Shown here: piece after piece, positions 22,793 to 32,343 of the stretch
Numbering within the stretch: the stretch's first letter is position 1
Layout: each line of letters begins with the position of its first letter
NCBI GenBank assembly: GCA_964454675.1
Contig: CAYVUB010000004.1
Location: 62,001 to 126,000, forward strand
Source of the DNA: CAYVUB01 sp964454675
GTDB taxonomy: Bacteria; Bacteroidota; Bacteroidia; Flavobacteriales; Flavobacteriaceae
Length of the DNA: 64,000 bases
Reading direction: 5' to 3'
Translations under genes and position numbers: made by a program
The notes under the pieces: generated by a model
The model's database searches: none
What the model was told of the DNA's origin: nothing
Seen by the model: only the letters and a program-made list of their open reading frames with translations

Positions 22793-25411
22793 TTATTGAG
22801 CCTCTAAATACTCGTTGAGATTTTTATGCATTTGTACGATTTCATAATTAGGTGACGAAACCGAAAAAAACGGCCGGTTAATAGGTTTGCGTTTATCTTT
22901 TTTATCTCTGATTTGCTCCAGAATTTCGGCAAATCCTTTTGCGCCTTCAATACTTTTTAATCCGTGTACTACTACAAAGGTGGTTTTAGCATCATAAAAA
23001 TCTACAGACGTGCTTAGATCAAAATACCTCACTTTAGCAACTTCTTCATTTAAACGTGCTACAAACTCCGGAATTTCTTCTTTTTCATTGGTTGTAAACG
23101 GATAAATTACATTGAAATTTTTGGGTGTTGCATCATCAACAAACTCCTTTTTTGCTAATAAAGGAAAGGCTTCTCTGATGATTTCTTCGGCTTTTTTGCC
23201 TTCGGGTGAATTAGGATAGGTTAGCGCAGTATAATTAACGCCTTCCTTATAGGCTTCAAAACCGTACAGTCGTCCTCTTGCCGATGCTTTTAAGATTTCA
23301 AACTTAGGCACAATAGGTTCGCCTTCAAATTCAAAAATATACGTTTCACATTCGGCAACGGTTTCCTGATACTGCTGCTGCGCAAACAACCTGTATGTTT
23401 TTTCGTATAAACTTTCGGGGCTGTTTTCATCTTTTTCTAAACCGGATTGTGGGTTGCGAAGTATCTCGGCATAGCGCGAATCGGGAAAACCGGCAATAAT
23501 GTTGTTTTTGGCGATTTCGGCTTCATCGTGTTCATTCAAAAGCACATATAATCTGTATAAATTGTATTGTGATGGCAGTATCAACCGTTCTTCGGGCTGG
23601 TTGCTGAGCAGCTTTTTGAACTTGTCTTTTGACAGCTCATATTCATGAAACTTTTCTTTGTAAATCATTCCCAACTGATAGTATGCAAAGTTGCGTTCTT
23701 TTGCCAAACTATCAATAGCTTTTTGGTCGGTCGGGATTTTTGACACGTAAAACTGAGGGTCAAACCGTTCTTCTTCTGATGCTCCTGCGACAATATCGGT
23801 TTCTACTGTGCCTGATGTGGCGGTTCTTGTATCAGAAAGCCGCCAGTTATCCTTTAACGAGCGGTTTCCCCAAATTTTTATAAACTCATTTTTACCAAAA
23901 GAGACTGTTGTTTGATTGTAAAAATAAAAAGATCTGCCACCGCCGGGATTACGACGACTGCCACCGCCGGCAATGCTTTCTTCTCTTGAAGCGCCAGCGC
24001 CCGCTTTTCTAATACCGGCATCACTCATTGCAAAATTATTTTTATCACCGGTAATTAACCCTGTTTCATTTCGTTTGGCAGCTTCTTCTCTTTCTTTTAG
24101 TTCTTCTGCTTCTTTCTTGAGTTTATCAACATACGCTGTAAATACGGCAAGCCGGTCTTCATCTGATAAGCTTACCAGATTTAAAATACTGTCGTTTGCC
24201 TGTGCAATGCCCTCGTAAAAAATCACATCGTCCAGATTTTCACGTTTTTTCTTTATAACTCTGTATGGTTTTGTGTTAATTGTGAGGTTTGTCATGGTAC
24301 TGTCATAATAAGCACCTGCTTTGCGGTATTCTGCCCTGTCAAAACTCATGTCTCCAAGCGTACCGTAATTGATAGATTTAAGTTGTTTGTCTGCCGATTG
24401 TGCACGTAATGATTTATTGTAGTACGCTATTGCCAAAGAATCTGCGCTGTTACTTTTATGGTATTCGGCAATGCGGTGGTATATTTTATCCAGAAACGGA
24501 CGGTTCTCGCGATCTTCTTCCAAATCTGCCAAATATTCTGTAAACTCAAGTTTATTGCCTGTTTCGAGGTCAAAATTTGCGGCTTTTGCCAAGTGTGCGT
24601 TGATGTAGTATGCTCTCGGGATTTTTCGGTGCATTTCTATTACGGCATCAAACGCCATATTGGCACTGTCTTTTTTTCCAAATTCATTATACAACTGCCC
24701 TATGATGTAATTAAAACGTGCTTTTTCGTGATGCTTTTTGGTGGTTTTTGCTGCAATGGCAAGTTGTACCAATGCGCTGTCTTTTGCTTCAATATTAACA
24801 TAAGCCTGCGCCATGGCGGCATTGGCATCTGCAAGGATTTGAGGTTCTAACTGCTCTTGCTCAATGAGGCGTTTTAAATTTTTGATAGCCAGTTCATTAT
24901 TTTCAAGGCGCATATTGGTTTTTTCGCGCCATACTTTGGCTTCGTTTATCTTGTCGCTTGACGGATATTTAAAAAGAATGTAGTTAAATGCTTCAAGCGA
25001 AGGTACAAAGCGCTGGTCAAAATAACGGGCTTTACCAAGCAGTAAATAGGCTTCGTCTATCTGCGGATTTTTCTCTTTTCCCTGAATGTTCATGCCATGC
25101 GTTTGCACGGCTTTAATGGCTTTTTCTTCGGCACGTTGAAAATCGGAATTTTTAGCTTGCCCCGGAAGCATCACATCTTCTGAAACCTGCATACGCTCTA
25201 CAGGCAGCAGCTCCCAATAGTTATCGGTAAATGCATCATCAACAGATGCTCTCCCTTTATCAAGTGCCAGATAACCATTGTACAAAACGTTATATTTTGT
25301 AGCCATGGCATGGAAATTCCTATTGATAAACTTGTCTTTTTTGCGTGAACAGCTCGTTGCTATAAGTGCTGTAAAAACAAGTAAACCTATAATTTTAAAA
25401 GATGTTTTCAA
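22793..25411 (-). CDS. sprE: Type IX secretion / gliding motility lipoprotein SprE (PorW family)
   Basis: Outer-membrane-directed lipoprotein of 872 residues (lipobox LIATSC, Cys21) with TPR-like helical repeats in both halves (YLLLGKARYFDQRFVPSLEA, QLYNEFGKKDSANMAFDAVI). Between them is a Gly/Arg-rich stretch (GGGSRRNPGGGRSFYFYN) and a conserved block KNEFIKIWGNRSLKDNWRLS, which I recognise from SprE/PorW. SprE is needed for gliding and for type IX protein secretion, linking parts of the T9SS machine. The start is TTG at 25411: no in-frame ATG precedes it before a stop, and the signal peptide begins at once. It heads the run to the atp genes. Confidence 0.87.
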   Translation of the reverse strand: MKTSFKIIGLLVFTALIATSCSRKKDKFINRNFHAMATKYNVLYNGYLALDKGRASVDDAFTDNYWELLPVERMQVSEDVMLPGQAKNSDFQRAEEKAIKAVQTHGMNIQGKEKNPQIDEAYLLLGKARYFDQRFVPSLEAFNYILFKYPSSDKINEAKVWREKTNMRLENNELAIKNLKRLIEQEQLEPQILADANAAMAQAYVNIEAKDSALVQLAIAAKTTKKHHEKARFNYIIGQLYNEFGKKDSANMAFDAVIEMHRKIPRAYYINAHLAKAANFDLETGNKLEFTEYLADLEEDRENRPFLDKIYHRIAEYHKSNSADSLAIAYYNKSLRAQSADKQLKSINYGTLGDMSFDRAEYRKAGAYYDSTMTNLTINTKPYRVIKKKRENLDDVIFYEGIAQANDSILNLVSLSDEDRLAVFTAYVDKLKKEAEELKEREEAAKRNETGLITGDKNNFAMSDAGIRKAGAGASREESIAGGGSRRNPGGGRSFYFYNQTTVSFGKNEFIKIWGNRSLKDNWRLSDTRTATSGTVETDIVAGASEEERFDPQFYVSKIPTDQKAIDSLAKERNFAYYQLGMIYKEKFHEYELSKDKFKKLLSNQPEERLILPSQYNLYRLYVLLNEHDEAEIAKNNIIAGFPDSRYAEILRNPQSGLEKDENSPESLYEKTYRLFAQQQYQETVAECETYIFEFEGEPIVPKFEILKASARGRLYGFEAYKEGVNYTALTYPNSPEGKKAEEIIREAFPLLAKKEFVDDATPKNFNVIYPFTTNEKEEIPEFVARLNEEVAKVRYFDLSTSVDFYDAKTTFVVVHGLKSIEGAKGFAEILEQIRDKKDKRKPINRPFFSVSSPNYEIVQMHKNLNEYLEAQ

Positions 25412-25512
25412 CGTTGGTTGTATTATTTATAGATAACTAAAAACAACTGCAAATAGTATGCACCGGTGTAAAAATAAGCATCTTTTTGTATTATTGAAGA
25501 AAAATACGCCTA

Positions 25513-25546
25513 TTTCTCGCAAAGGCGCAGAGGCGCAAAGTTTTCA
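25513..25546. repeat. Short 8-bp-period repeat CGCAAAGGCGCAGAGGCGCAAAG
   Basis: Three imperfect units of CGCAAAGG in the spacer between sprE and the ABC transporter gene. This TTTCTCGCAAAGGCG-type sequence is a recurrent intergenic motif in Bacteroidota as I know it. Confidence 0.6.
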
Positions 25547-25588
25547 AATAATATAAATACATCTAAACTTTTAAAAACTATTAAAAAA

Positions 25589-26284
25589 TTAGCCTGCAAA
25601 ATGCGCTTCGAGCTCACTTAACGTTGCTTCGCCGGTTGCCAGATCTTTAATTACCTGTCCTTTTTGCAATACCACGATACGTTCGCAAACATCGGTAACG
25701 TGCATTAAATCGTGGCTGGAAATTAAAACGGTAACGCCTTTGGTTTCTGCGAGGTTTTTGATGATTTGCTTTAAGCGTATTTGTGTTGTAGGGTCTAAGT
25801 TTGCAAACGGTTCGTCCAGAATAATAATTTCGGGGTTGCCTATAAGTGCCGCTATAATGCCGGCTTTTTTCTGGTTTCCTTTACTAAAATCACGTAAGTA
25901 TTTTTTCTGTTTTAAAATTTCGCCGTGGAAAAAATCTTCAAACTGAGCTACAAACGCGTCAACATCGGCTCTGTTTTGACCTCTCAATTCGCCTATAAAA
26001 TAAAAGTATTCTTCCGGGGTTAAGTAGCCTATTAAAAAGCTTTCATCAATAAACGCCGATGTAAACGGCTTCCAGTTTTCGCTATTGCTTACAACAATGT
26101 CGTTGCTTGTGATGTGCCCGGTTGTAGGCTGGATTAAATCTAACAGCAAACTGAAGAAAGTGGTTTTTCCGGCGCCGTTATTTCCTACCAATCCAAAACT
26201 TTGACCTTTGGGAATATGTAAGTTTTCGATGTTTAAAACGGTTGTGCTGCCGTATGTTTTTGAAAGGTTTGTTGCTTGTATCAT
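25589..26284 (-). CDS. ABC transporter ATP-binding protein
   Basis: The 231-residue ATPase subunit has Walker A GNNGAGKTT (about 34-42) and Walker B IIILDEPFANLDP. The signature motif is non-standard, FSKGNQKK in place of LSGGQ, a form common in exporters of the Nat/Ccm type. H-loop SSHD is present. It is encoded 12 bases downstream of a DUF5687 membrane protein, which is the likely permease. The substrate is unknown; antibiotic or lipid export are typical roles for such pairs. Confidence 0.92.
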   Translation of the reverse strand: MIQATNLSKTYGSTTVLNIENLHIPKGQSFGLVGNNGAGKTTFFSLLLDLIQPTTGHITSNDIVVSNSENWKPFTSAFIDESFLIGYLTPEEYFYFIGELRGQNRADVDAFVAQFEDFFHGEILKQKKYLRDFSKGNQKKAGIIAALIGNPEIIILDEPFANLDPTTQIRLKQIIKNLAETKGVTVLISSHDLMHVTDVCERIVVLQKGQVIKDLATGEATLSELEAHFAG

Positions 26285-26296
26285 AATACTGTGTTT

Positions 26297-27778
26297 TTAA
26301 CTGTCCTGGCCAAAAGCCTCTATCATTTTATATTTTGAATCTAAGTATTTTTGGGTAATTACAGGCATTATTTTCTTATGTAATACAATACCGGCAATAC
26401 CTAATACTGTTAACACCAAGCAGCCTGTTTCAAAACCTGCAATGGCGTAGGTAATTCCAAATATGGCAAGTGGCAGCAACATCAACGGAATGCCTATGAG
26501 CCACTGCATGGCGCCTGTACCCTGATAATTGAATGCCGCACGCTGGTTTAAATCTATTTTCTTTCGGTTATAAGCACCTCCATACATAATAACATGAGTG
26601 TTGACGCCTATGTTGTAAACCGCAGCGGCAAAATGTGCCAATAAAATATGCCAACCAAAATATACGTAAGGAATGCTCAATATGAATAAAATCACGACAC
26701 TTAATGCCATTAATGTAAACTTTGATTTTAAGTAATTCTCATACTTAATATTCTGGCTCATCAGCATTTTATAGTAACCGCTGTCCCATGCCGGAATGAA
26801 CTGTCCGAAATTGATAAGAAAAATACCGGTCACAAAAATTCCTACAAAGGCAAAAAACCACGGCATGTCTTTATAAACGGGATTCGGGTAAAAAAACAAG
26901 CCGTAAAGTAATCCTATTACCAAAATAAATACCGATGAACGCGGACGCTTGTTACGCCAAATCAACTTTAAATCCAGCTGCATAAACGGTGCCAATGCCC
27001 CAAAACGATTGGTCCACTCAAGATTGGCTGCCGATACCTGCTCAACTTTTGATTTTAACGAACTGTCAAAATACAGTTTTGATTTCAACATTTTATAGTT
27101 AATTATGTAAAGCGCAATCAAAACAATCGCCGGAATTATAAGCAGCAACGGCATATTGTACACGGCAGCAACACCACTTGCTACCATATCTTTAAACGGC
27201 AGAACATTAAAATAATCTAAAGCAAAAAGCGCACCCGAAATAACGATAATGGGTAAAAACGACAGTTCTCTTTCGGAAGAAAAATTTTCAATAATAAAAT
27301 TTAAGAAATTGATAATCAATGTGATGATTAACAATAAAACCATCCACGCAACTACAGAACCTACAGGATAGCCGTTTGCCATAAGCATAAAACCGAAAGG
27401 CACCACGGCAAAAAGCGGTAAAAAATTAAAAAACGAAACCGCTGTTTTTCCTAAAACATAATGTACAATCTTACTGCGTTTTACCGGTAATGCCAGTAAT
27501 GGTTTTGCGGTCATCAAAGGTAATTTCTGCAAGAAAAAACGCATGAGCAAATCTGTAATAAACCAGTAAAACAAATAAGTGTTAGCAACTTGCAGCGGGT
27601 CTTGTGTAGGAAATAATTTTTTTAATATGGGATACAATGCAATGCCCAAAGCCAAAAACATTACCATAAAATATAAGGCAAAAAGTATTAGCATAATGTT
27701 TAATACAATGTTTTTTTGCCAGTAGGAAGACCTGAAATACTGCTTCCATTCTAAATTTAAAAAATGCCTAATCTTCAT
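26297..27778 (-). CDS. DUF5687 family membrane protein (probable ABC permease)
   Basis: The 493-residue integral membrane protein has about 12 hydrophobic segments (ALYFMVMFLALGIALYPILK, YVLGKTAVSFFNFLPLFAVV, WLIGIPLMLLPLAIFGITYA). The ATG at 27778 (MKIRHFLNLEWKQYFRSS) is preferred: the frame stays open for 37 more codons, but that extension would run through the divergent promoter region. It matches DUF5687 as I know it and is paired with the following ATPase gene, so it is most likely the membrane half of the exporter. Confidence 0.8.
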   Translation of the reverse strand: MKIRHFLNLEWKQYFRSSYWQKNIVLNIMLILFALYFMVMFLALGIALYPILKKLFPTQDPLQVANTYLFYWFITDLLMRFFLQKLPLMTAKPLLALPVKRSKIVHYVLGKTAVSFFNFLPLFAVVPFGFMLMANGYPVGSVVAWMVLLLIITLIINFLNFIIENFSSERELSFLPIIVISGALFALDYFNVLPFKDMVASGVAAVYNMPLLLIIPAIVLIALYIINYKMLKSKLYFDSSLKSKVEQVSAANLEWTNRFGALAPFMQLDLKLIWRNKRPRSSVFILVIGLLYGLFFYPNPVYKDMPWFFAFVGIFVTGIFLINFGQFIPAWDSGYYKMLMSQNIKYENYLKSKFTLMALSVVILFILSIPYVYFGWHILLAHFAAAVYNIGVNTHVIMYGGAYNRKKIDLNQRAAFNYQGTGAMQWLIGIPLMLLPLAIFGITYAIAGFETGCLVLTVLGIAGIVLHKKIMPVITQKYLDSKYKMIEAFGQDS

Positions 27779-27882
27779 AAAATCCTTGGTTGAGTTTTGT
27801 ATTAGTAATTCAAAATTACAATTTGTTACAATCAAATCCTTATTGCTTTGAATGTTTCTTACTTTTGCAAAAAAAAAAATTA

Positions 27883-28938
27883 ATGGCACAATTTCATAAG
27901 CTTACCATAAACGATATAAGAAGAGAAACCGAAGCCTGTGTGAGCATCAGTTTTCATATACCACAGGATTTACAATCTGATTTTCTGTTTAAAGCAGGTC
28001 AATACATTACATTAAAAGCAATTATAAACGGTGCCGAACTGCGCCGCGATTATTCTATTTGTTCGTCGCCAAACAGCGGTGAACTGCGTGTTGCCGTCAA
28101 AGAAGTTGCCGGTGGAACGTTTTCAAAATTTGCCAATAACAGTTTAAAAACAGGTGATGTCATAGACGTTTCAACACCCAACGGCCGATTTACTTTTGAA
28201 CCCGATACAAATGCCGTGCGTACCATTGGCGCTATTGCAGCAGGCAGCGGAATTACACCAATATTGAGTATTGCAAAAACCGTGTTGGAGCAAGAGCCAC
28301 ACAGCACTTTTGCGTTAATTTATGGCAATAAAACGCCAAAAGATACTGTGTTTTTCAATGAGTTACTGGCACTTAAATCACGCTATAACGACCGTTTTAA
28401 ACTGCAATTTGTTTACAGCCAAACACAGGAAAACGGAGCACTTTTTGGGAGAATTGAAAAAAGCACTTTAAACTATATCTTGAAAAATCCATTTCAGGAT
28501 TTTGTTATCGACATCTTTTATATATGTGGTCCCGAGGCAATGATACATGTTGCTACCGATGTTTTAAAAGAACGTGGCGTTAACGAATCTAATATAAACT
28601 ATGAGTTGTTTACAACTGCTGTTTCTACAGAAGATAACAATGCCCCGGTATATGAAGGAAAAACCCGGATAACCGTCATTCTTGATGATGAAGAAACCAC
28701 GTTTGTGATGGACCAAAAAAAATCGGTGCTTGAAGCTGCTTTGGCAGAAAAATTAGATGCGCCTTATTCTTGCCAGGGCGGTATTTGCAGCAGTTGTTTG
28801 GCCAGAATTACTGAAGGCGAAGCTACTATGCGTAAAAATAATATTCTTACCGATGGTGAAGTTGCCGACGGATTGGTACTTACCTGCCAGGCGCATCCTG
28901 TAACGGCAACTATTGTCGTGAATTATGACGATATTTAA
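27883..28938 (+). CDS. PaaE-like ferredoxin reductase with C-terminal 2Fe-2S domain
   Basis: The 351-residue flavoprotein passes electrons from NAD(P)H through FAD to a 2Fe-2S cluster. The FAD motif is RRDYSICSSP, the NAD-binding segment is GSGITPI, and CGP is further on. The C-terminal plant-type ferredoxin domain has Cys297, Cys302, Cys305 (SCQGGICSSC) and Cys335, the expected CX4CX2CX29C spacing. The domain order is that of PaaE/PaaK reductases. No oxygenase genes are nearby, so a phenylacetate role cannot be claimed. Start 27883 was chosen because it begins the FNR domain; the upstream frame overlaps the divergent gene. Confidence 0.92.
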   Translation: MAQFHKLTINDIRRETEACVSISFHIPQDLQSDFLFKAGQYITLKAIINGAELRRDYSICSSPNSGELRVAVKEVAGGTFSKFANNSLKTGDVIDVSTPNGRFTFEPDTNAVRTIGAIAAGSGITPILSIAKTVLEQEPHSTFALIYGNKTPKDTVFFNELLALKSRYNDRFKLQFVYSQTQENGALFGRIEKSTLNYILKNPFQDFVIDIFYICGPEAMIHVATDVLKERGVNESNINYELFTTAVSTEDNNAPVYEGKTRITVILDDEETTFVMDQKKSVLEAALAEKLDAPYSCQGGICSSCLARITEGEATMRKNNILTDGEVADGLVLTCQAHPVTATIVVNYDDI

Positions 28939-29113
28939 GACAAAAAAGATACGGTTAATCCGAATAAATTGATTTTTATCGTTAAAAACAATTGTTTTGT
29001 CGAAAATTGTATAAATATTCTTACTTAGTGTTGTGCTTGTTTTTTAAATAATAATACTTTCGGGTGATTTTTACGTTATTTATTGGGATTTATCTATTAA
29101 ACGTAAGTCAAGG

Positions 29114-29146
29114 AAAGGTTGCCGCAAGCAACCTTTTTATTTTTAT
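29114..29146 (+). terminator. Intrinsic terminator after the reductase gene
   Basis: AAAGGTTGC (29114-29122) pairs with GCAACCTTT (29128-29136), then TTATTTTTAT. It touches the stop of the convergent glycosyltransferase gene. Upstream, 28939-29113 holds no gene I can support. Confidence 0.8.
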
Positions 29147-30162
29147 AGTATGTGTTCTATTTTATCAATTACAGCTTGCGGTGTGATGGTTGCCATAACG
29201 TTTTCATAACCTTCGGGATAGTTGTTCCCGTACACCGATGTTGGTATTTTAGGAAATAATGTTCTGTCTGACAAAAGTGCGTTTGACATATTTTGATGAA
29301 ACGGATAAAAGCCTGCATAAGGATGTGTAACACCCCAAAGTGTCACGACTTTTATGCCCAGCATGGCTGCAATATGCGCATTTCCGGAATCCATGGAAAG
29401 CATCACATCGCAGTTTGAAATCACATCAAGTTCTTCATTGAGCGTGAGTTTTCCTGCCAGATTAATCACAGTATCACACGCTGCTTCAATTTCGGACAGT
29501 AGTCTTACTTCATCATTTCCACCGCCAAATAACAATATCCGGTGCTTTTGCGATAAGGATTCTACAACCTGTTTCATTAATTGCAACGGATACATTTTGC
29601 CTTTATGTGCCGCAAACGGAGCAACGGCAATACGTTTTTTACCGGTTATACCTATAATATCCAGAAGTTTTTGAGAGAGAACGGCTTTTTGGGGAAATGC
29701 CGGATTATTCAGGTTTAGCGGAAATCCCAAATCTTTAAAAACATCGGCATAGCGTTGATGCGTGGTTGTAAGCTGCTTAAATGTTTTTCCTGTGGTTAAT
29801 GCTTTTTTTTCTGCTCGTCCTTTGTCTATCTGCGCTGTTTTTATTCCGAAGAAAAAGAATTGTAATATATTACTTCTGAGCACGTTGTGCAAATCGGCAA
29901 CCGCATTTATGTTTTGTTGCCTGAGCTCTTTTGAAAGTTTGTACAGCCCAAAAACAGATTTGTGCCTGCCTGTTACCCGGGCAGGATATACCGAAACATT
30001 GGGAAAATCTCTGAAGAAAGGTGTGAAAATCTCACGTGTTAACACCGTTAATTTTACATCGGGATATTGTTCTGTAAATGCCCTTAAAACGGGAACGGCC
30101 ATGGCAACATCACCCATTGCCGAGAGGCGTATAACGAGGATATGTGAAACAGGTTTTGGCAA
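29143..30162 (-). CDS. Glycosyltransferase family 9 (heptosyltransferase-like)
   Basis: The 339-residue GT-B enzyme starts HILVIRLSAMGDVAMAVPVL, the typical GT9 start. The C-terminal half has the donor-site block MLSMDSGNAHIAAMLGIKVV followed by LWGVTHPY, as in ADP-heptose:LPS heptosyltransferases. It probably adds a core sugar to lipopolysaccharide; which one is unknown. The start must be TTG at 30162 because an in-frame stop lies just upstream. It follows the MORN gene by 13 bases. Confidence 0.87.
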   Translation of the reverse strand: MPKPVSHILVIRLSAMGDVAMAVPVLRAFTEQYPDVKLTVLTREIFTPFFRDFPNVSVYPARVTGRHKSVFGLYKLSKELRQQNINAVADLHNVLRSNILQFFFFGIKTAQIDKGRAEKKALTTGKTFKQLTTTHQRYADVFKDLGFPLNLNNPAFPQKAVLSQKLLDIIGITGKKRIAVAPFAAHKGKMYPLQLMKQVVESLSQKHRILLFGGGNDEVRLLSEIEAACDTVINLAGKLTLNEELDVISNCDVMLSMDSGNAHIAAMLGIKVVTLWGVTHPYAGFYPFHQNMSNALLSDRTLFPKIPTSVYGNNYPEGYENVMATITPQAVIDKIEHIL

Positions 30163-30175
30163 TAATTATGTGTTT

Positions 30176-30928
30176 TTATAGAGATTTTATATGAACCCCG
30201 TTTTCCCAGATGCCTATTTTTTTGCTGCCGTCTTCATACTTGTAATAATACCCTTTACCGTGAAACTGTCCGTTTGAAAATTCGCCGCCATAATAGTCTT
30301 CATTGTTATAAAAAAAGCGTCCCTGACCATGAAATTGTCCTTGAGCATTATACATTCCCATATAGGTGTCGCCGTTTGAAAACTGGTAGGTTCCTAAATG
30401 TGGTTTTCCGTCTTTAAAAAACCCCGAAAAATAATCGCCGTTATCCCATACATATTGCCCGTAATCATCTTTACACTCGCCATAAACACATCCTTTTTCT
30501 TTAGCGTTTTCTTTCCATACATATTCTGTTACAAGGCTATGGTTTTTGTAGATTCCTTGATTCCATTGGTCGTCGCCATCGTATTCTTCACCAAATCCTT
30601 CAAGTGTCCCGTTATAATACATGCCTCTCTTAATCTCTTTTCTTTCATTTTCATAACTACCAAAACCTTCCATGTTGTCATTATTCCAAAACCCTATGTA
30701 AACACCAAATTCATCCCAATCGTATAAGCCGTAGCCCTGCTTTTTACCATCAACCCAAAACCCGTCATAATACCCGTTGTTAAACTGCCATTTTCCCCAA
30801 CCGTCATGACAGTTTCCCGACAAACACCCGGTTGTTATGGATTCTATTGTTTGAGCCTGTCCAATAGGCGTTTGCGCAAAAACAGCGGTAAATACGGTTA
30901 ATGCAAATAAAGTGAGAATTGATTTCAT
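30176..30928 (-). CDS. Secreted MORN-repeat protein
   Basis: The 250-residue product begins at ATG 30928 with a signal peptide (MKSILTLFALTVFTAVFAQ). The rest is MORN repeats of the form YxGxWxxGxxxGxG (YDGFWVDGKKQGYGLYDW, YSFGFF-like units, GKGYYYKYEDGSKKIGIW). Two parallel modules each begin with a Cys pair, GCLSGNCHDGWG and GCVYGECKDDYG, suggesting internal duplication and disulfides outside the cytoplasm. The role is unknown; MORN arrays act as structural surfaces or lipid contacts. Confidence 0.85.
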   Translation of the reverse strand: MKSILTLFALTVFTAVFAQTPIGQAQTIESITTGCLSGNCHDGWGKWQFNNGYYDGFWVDGKKQGYGLYDWDEFGVYIGFWNNDNMEGFGSYENERKEIKRGMYYNGTLEGFGEEYDGDDQWNQGIYKNHSLVTEYVWKENAKEKGCVYGECKDDYGQYVWDNGDYFSGFFKDGKPHLGTYQFSNGDTYMGMYNAQGQFHGQGRFFYNNEDYYGGEFSNGQFHGKGYYYKYEDGSKKIGIWENGVHIKSL

Positions 30929-30999
30929 ACAATTACAGGTCAATTACTGAAAATCAAATATACATTTAAAATGAATAGCTTTTTAAGGAGTCTGTTCTT

Positions 31000-31608
31000 T
31001 TATTTCTGTGAGCGCAACACAGGATTAAGCTCATCGTCGTTGTACATTTTCATCTGCTTATAAACTTTCATGTATTTGTCGCCGTTTTCGATGTCTTTAA
31101 GCAATGTGTCGATAGCTGTTGATAAATCTACTCGCTGTTCTAATAAAATGTCTAATTTTTTTTGACAAGCTGCTCTATGACCTTCAGAAGCATCGGCACG
31201 GGTTGCTTCTTCGTGCATGTGATAAATTTTTAATGCTAAAATGGATAAACGGTCAACGCCCCAAGCCGGACTTTCGGTATTGATGGTTGCCGTTGGTTTT
31301 GGAGTGATATGTTTGTATTTGTCTAAAAAATAACTGTCAATATACTCAACCATGTCTGTACGGTCTTGATTGGAAGCATCTATTTGACGTTTCAGTTTTA
31401 AGGCTGCAACCGGATCAATTTGAGGGTCTCTAATAATGTCTTCATAATGCCATTGTACGGTATCAATCCAGCATTTTCTGTATAATAAATGTTCTAATAA
31501 CTGTGATTTCTCATCATATTTATTTGAAAACGGCTGGTCAACATCATTAACAACGTGATAGGCGGCAATAACATCCTGAAAAATAGCATTCGCTTTACTT
31601 GTGAACAT
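31000..31608 (-). CDS. DUF4254 family protein
   Basis: The 202-residue, mostly helical cytosolic protein has no signal peptide. Conserved-looking segments are LLYRKCWIDTVQWHYEDIIR and WGVDRLSILALKIYHM. I recognise it as DUF4254, often next to a heptosyltransferase-like gene in Flavobacteriia, as here. The function is unknown. It is divergent from upp with a 75-base spacer; a TATATTTG box on the minus strand (31638-31631) may be its promoter. Confidence 0.8.
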   Translation of the reverse strand: MFTSKANAIFQDVIAAYHVVNDVDQPFSNKYDEKSQLLEHLLYRKCWIDTVQWHYEDIIRDPQIDPVAALKLKRQIDASNQDRTDMVEYIDSYFLDKYKHITPKPTATINTESPAWGVDRLSILALKIYHMHEEATRADASEGHRAACQKKLDILLEQRVDLSTAIDTLLKDIENGDKYMKVYKQMKMYNDDELNPVLRSQK

Positions 31609-31683
31609 TTTTTTGATTTTTTAAACTCGACAAATATACGTGTATTTCATTAACTTTACACCTCAAAAAATTACCGGCACTTT

Positions 31684-32343
31684 ATGCATATTCATAATTT
31701 ATCAGAAGAAAATTCTATTTTAAACACTTTTATTTCAGAACTTAGAGACGTAAGCATCCAGAAAGACAGTATGCGTTTTAGGAGAAACATAGAACGTATA
31801 GGAGAAATTTTGGGGTACGAAATGAGCAAAGTATTGCACTACAAACCGGCGGTTGTAACGACACCGCTTGGTCTTTGCGAGATGAATTTGCTTGAAAACA
31901 ACATTGTGCTCTGTTCTATTTTGAGAGCCGGCGTACCACTGCACAACGGGTTGCTGACGTATTTTGACAATGCCGAAAACGCTTTTATTTCGGCGTACAG
32001 ACAGCATCAAAAAAATCCCGACAGCTTTGATATTGTGGTTGAATATCTTGCCTGCCCGAGCTTAGAAAACAAAACCCTGATACTGGCAGACCCTATGCTG
32101 GCAACAGGGCAATCGCTGGTGGCTACTTTTGAGGCTTTGAAACCTTTTGGCACACCAAAAAATGTGCATCTGGTATGTGTTATAGGCGCAAAACCGGGAA
32201 TTGACTATATAAGCAAGCACTTTGACGACTCTGCGCATTTGTGGATTGCAGCGGTAGATAATACACTAAATGAAAAAGGTTATATTGTTCCCGGGCTTGG
32301 CGATGCCGGCGATTTGGCTTTCGGGAACAAATTACAGCAATAA
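31684..32343 (+). CDS. upp: Uracil phosphoribosyltransferase
   Basis: Salvages uracil: uracil plus PRPP gives UMP. The 219-residue product has the PRPP-binding loop DPMLATGQSL and the C-terminal uracil-binding block GYIVPGLGDAGD. The segment ILRAGVPLHNGLL is also typical. The length is normal. Its 3' end overlaps the convergent DUF6427 gene by 12 bases. Confidence 0.95.
   Translation: MHIHNLSEENSILNTFISELRDVSIQKDSMRFRRNIERIGEILGYEMSKVLHYKPAVVTTPLGLCEMNLLENNIVLCSILRAGVPLHNGLLTYFDNAENAFISAYRQHQKNPDSFDIVVEYLACPSLENKTLILADPMLATGQSLVATFEALKPFGTPKNVHLVCVIGAKPGIDYISKHFDDSAHLWIAAVDNTLNEKGYIVPGLGDAGDLAFGNKLQQ

Noticed and set aside
27779..27889. Thirty-seven-codon N-terminal extension of the DUF5687 protein
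   Set aside because: It would cover the whole divergent spacer and overlap the reductase start. MKIRHFLNLEWKQYF is a natural start.
28939..29113. Possible small RNA in the spacer after the reductase gene
   Set aside because: Only a weak TACTTTCG box with wrongly spaced -33 sequence is present, and the only hairpin is the terminator.
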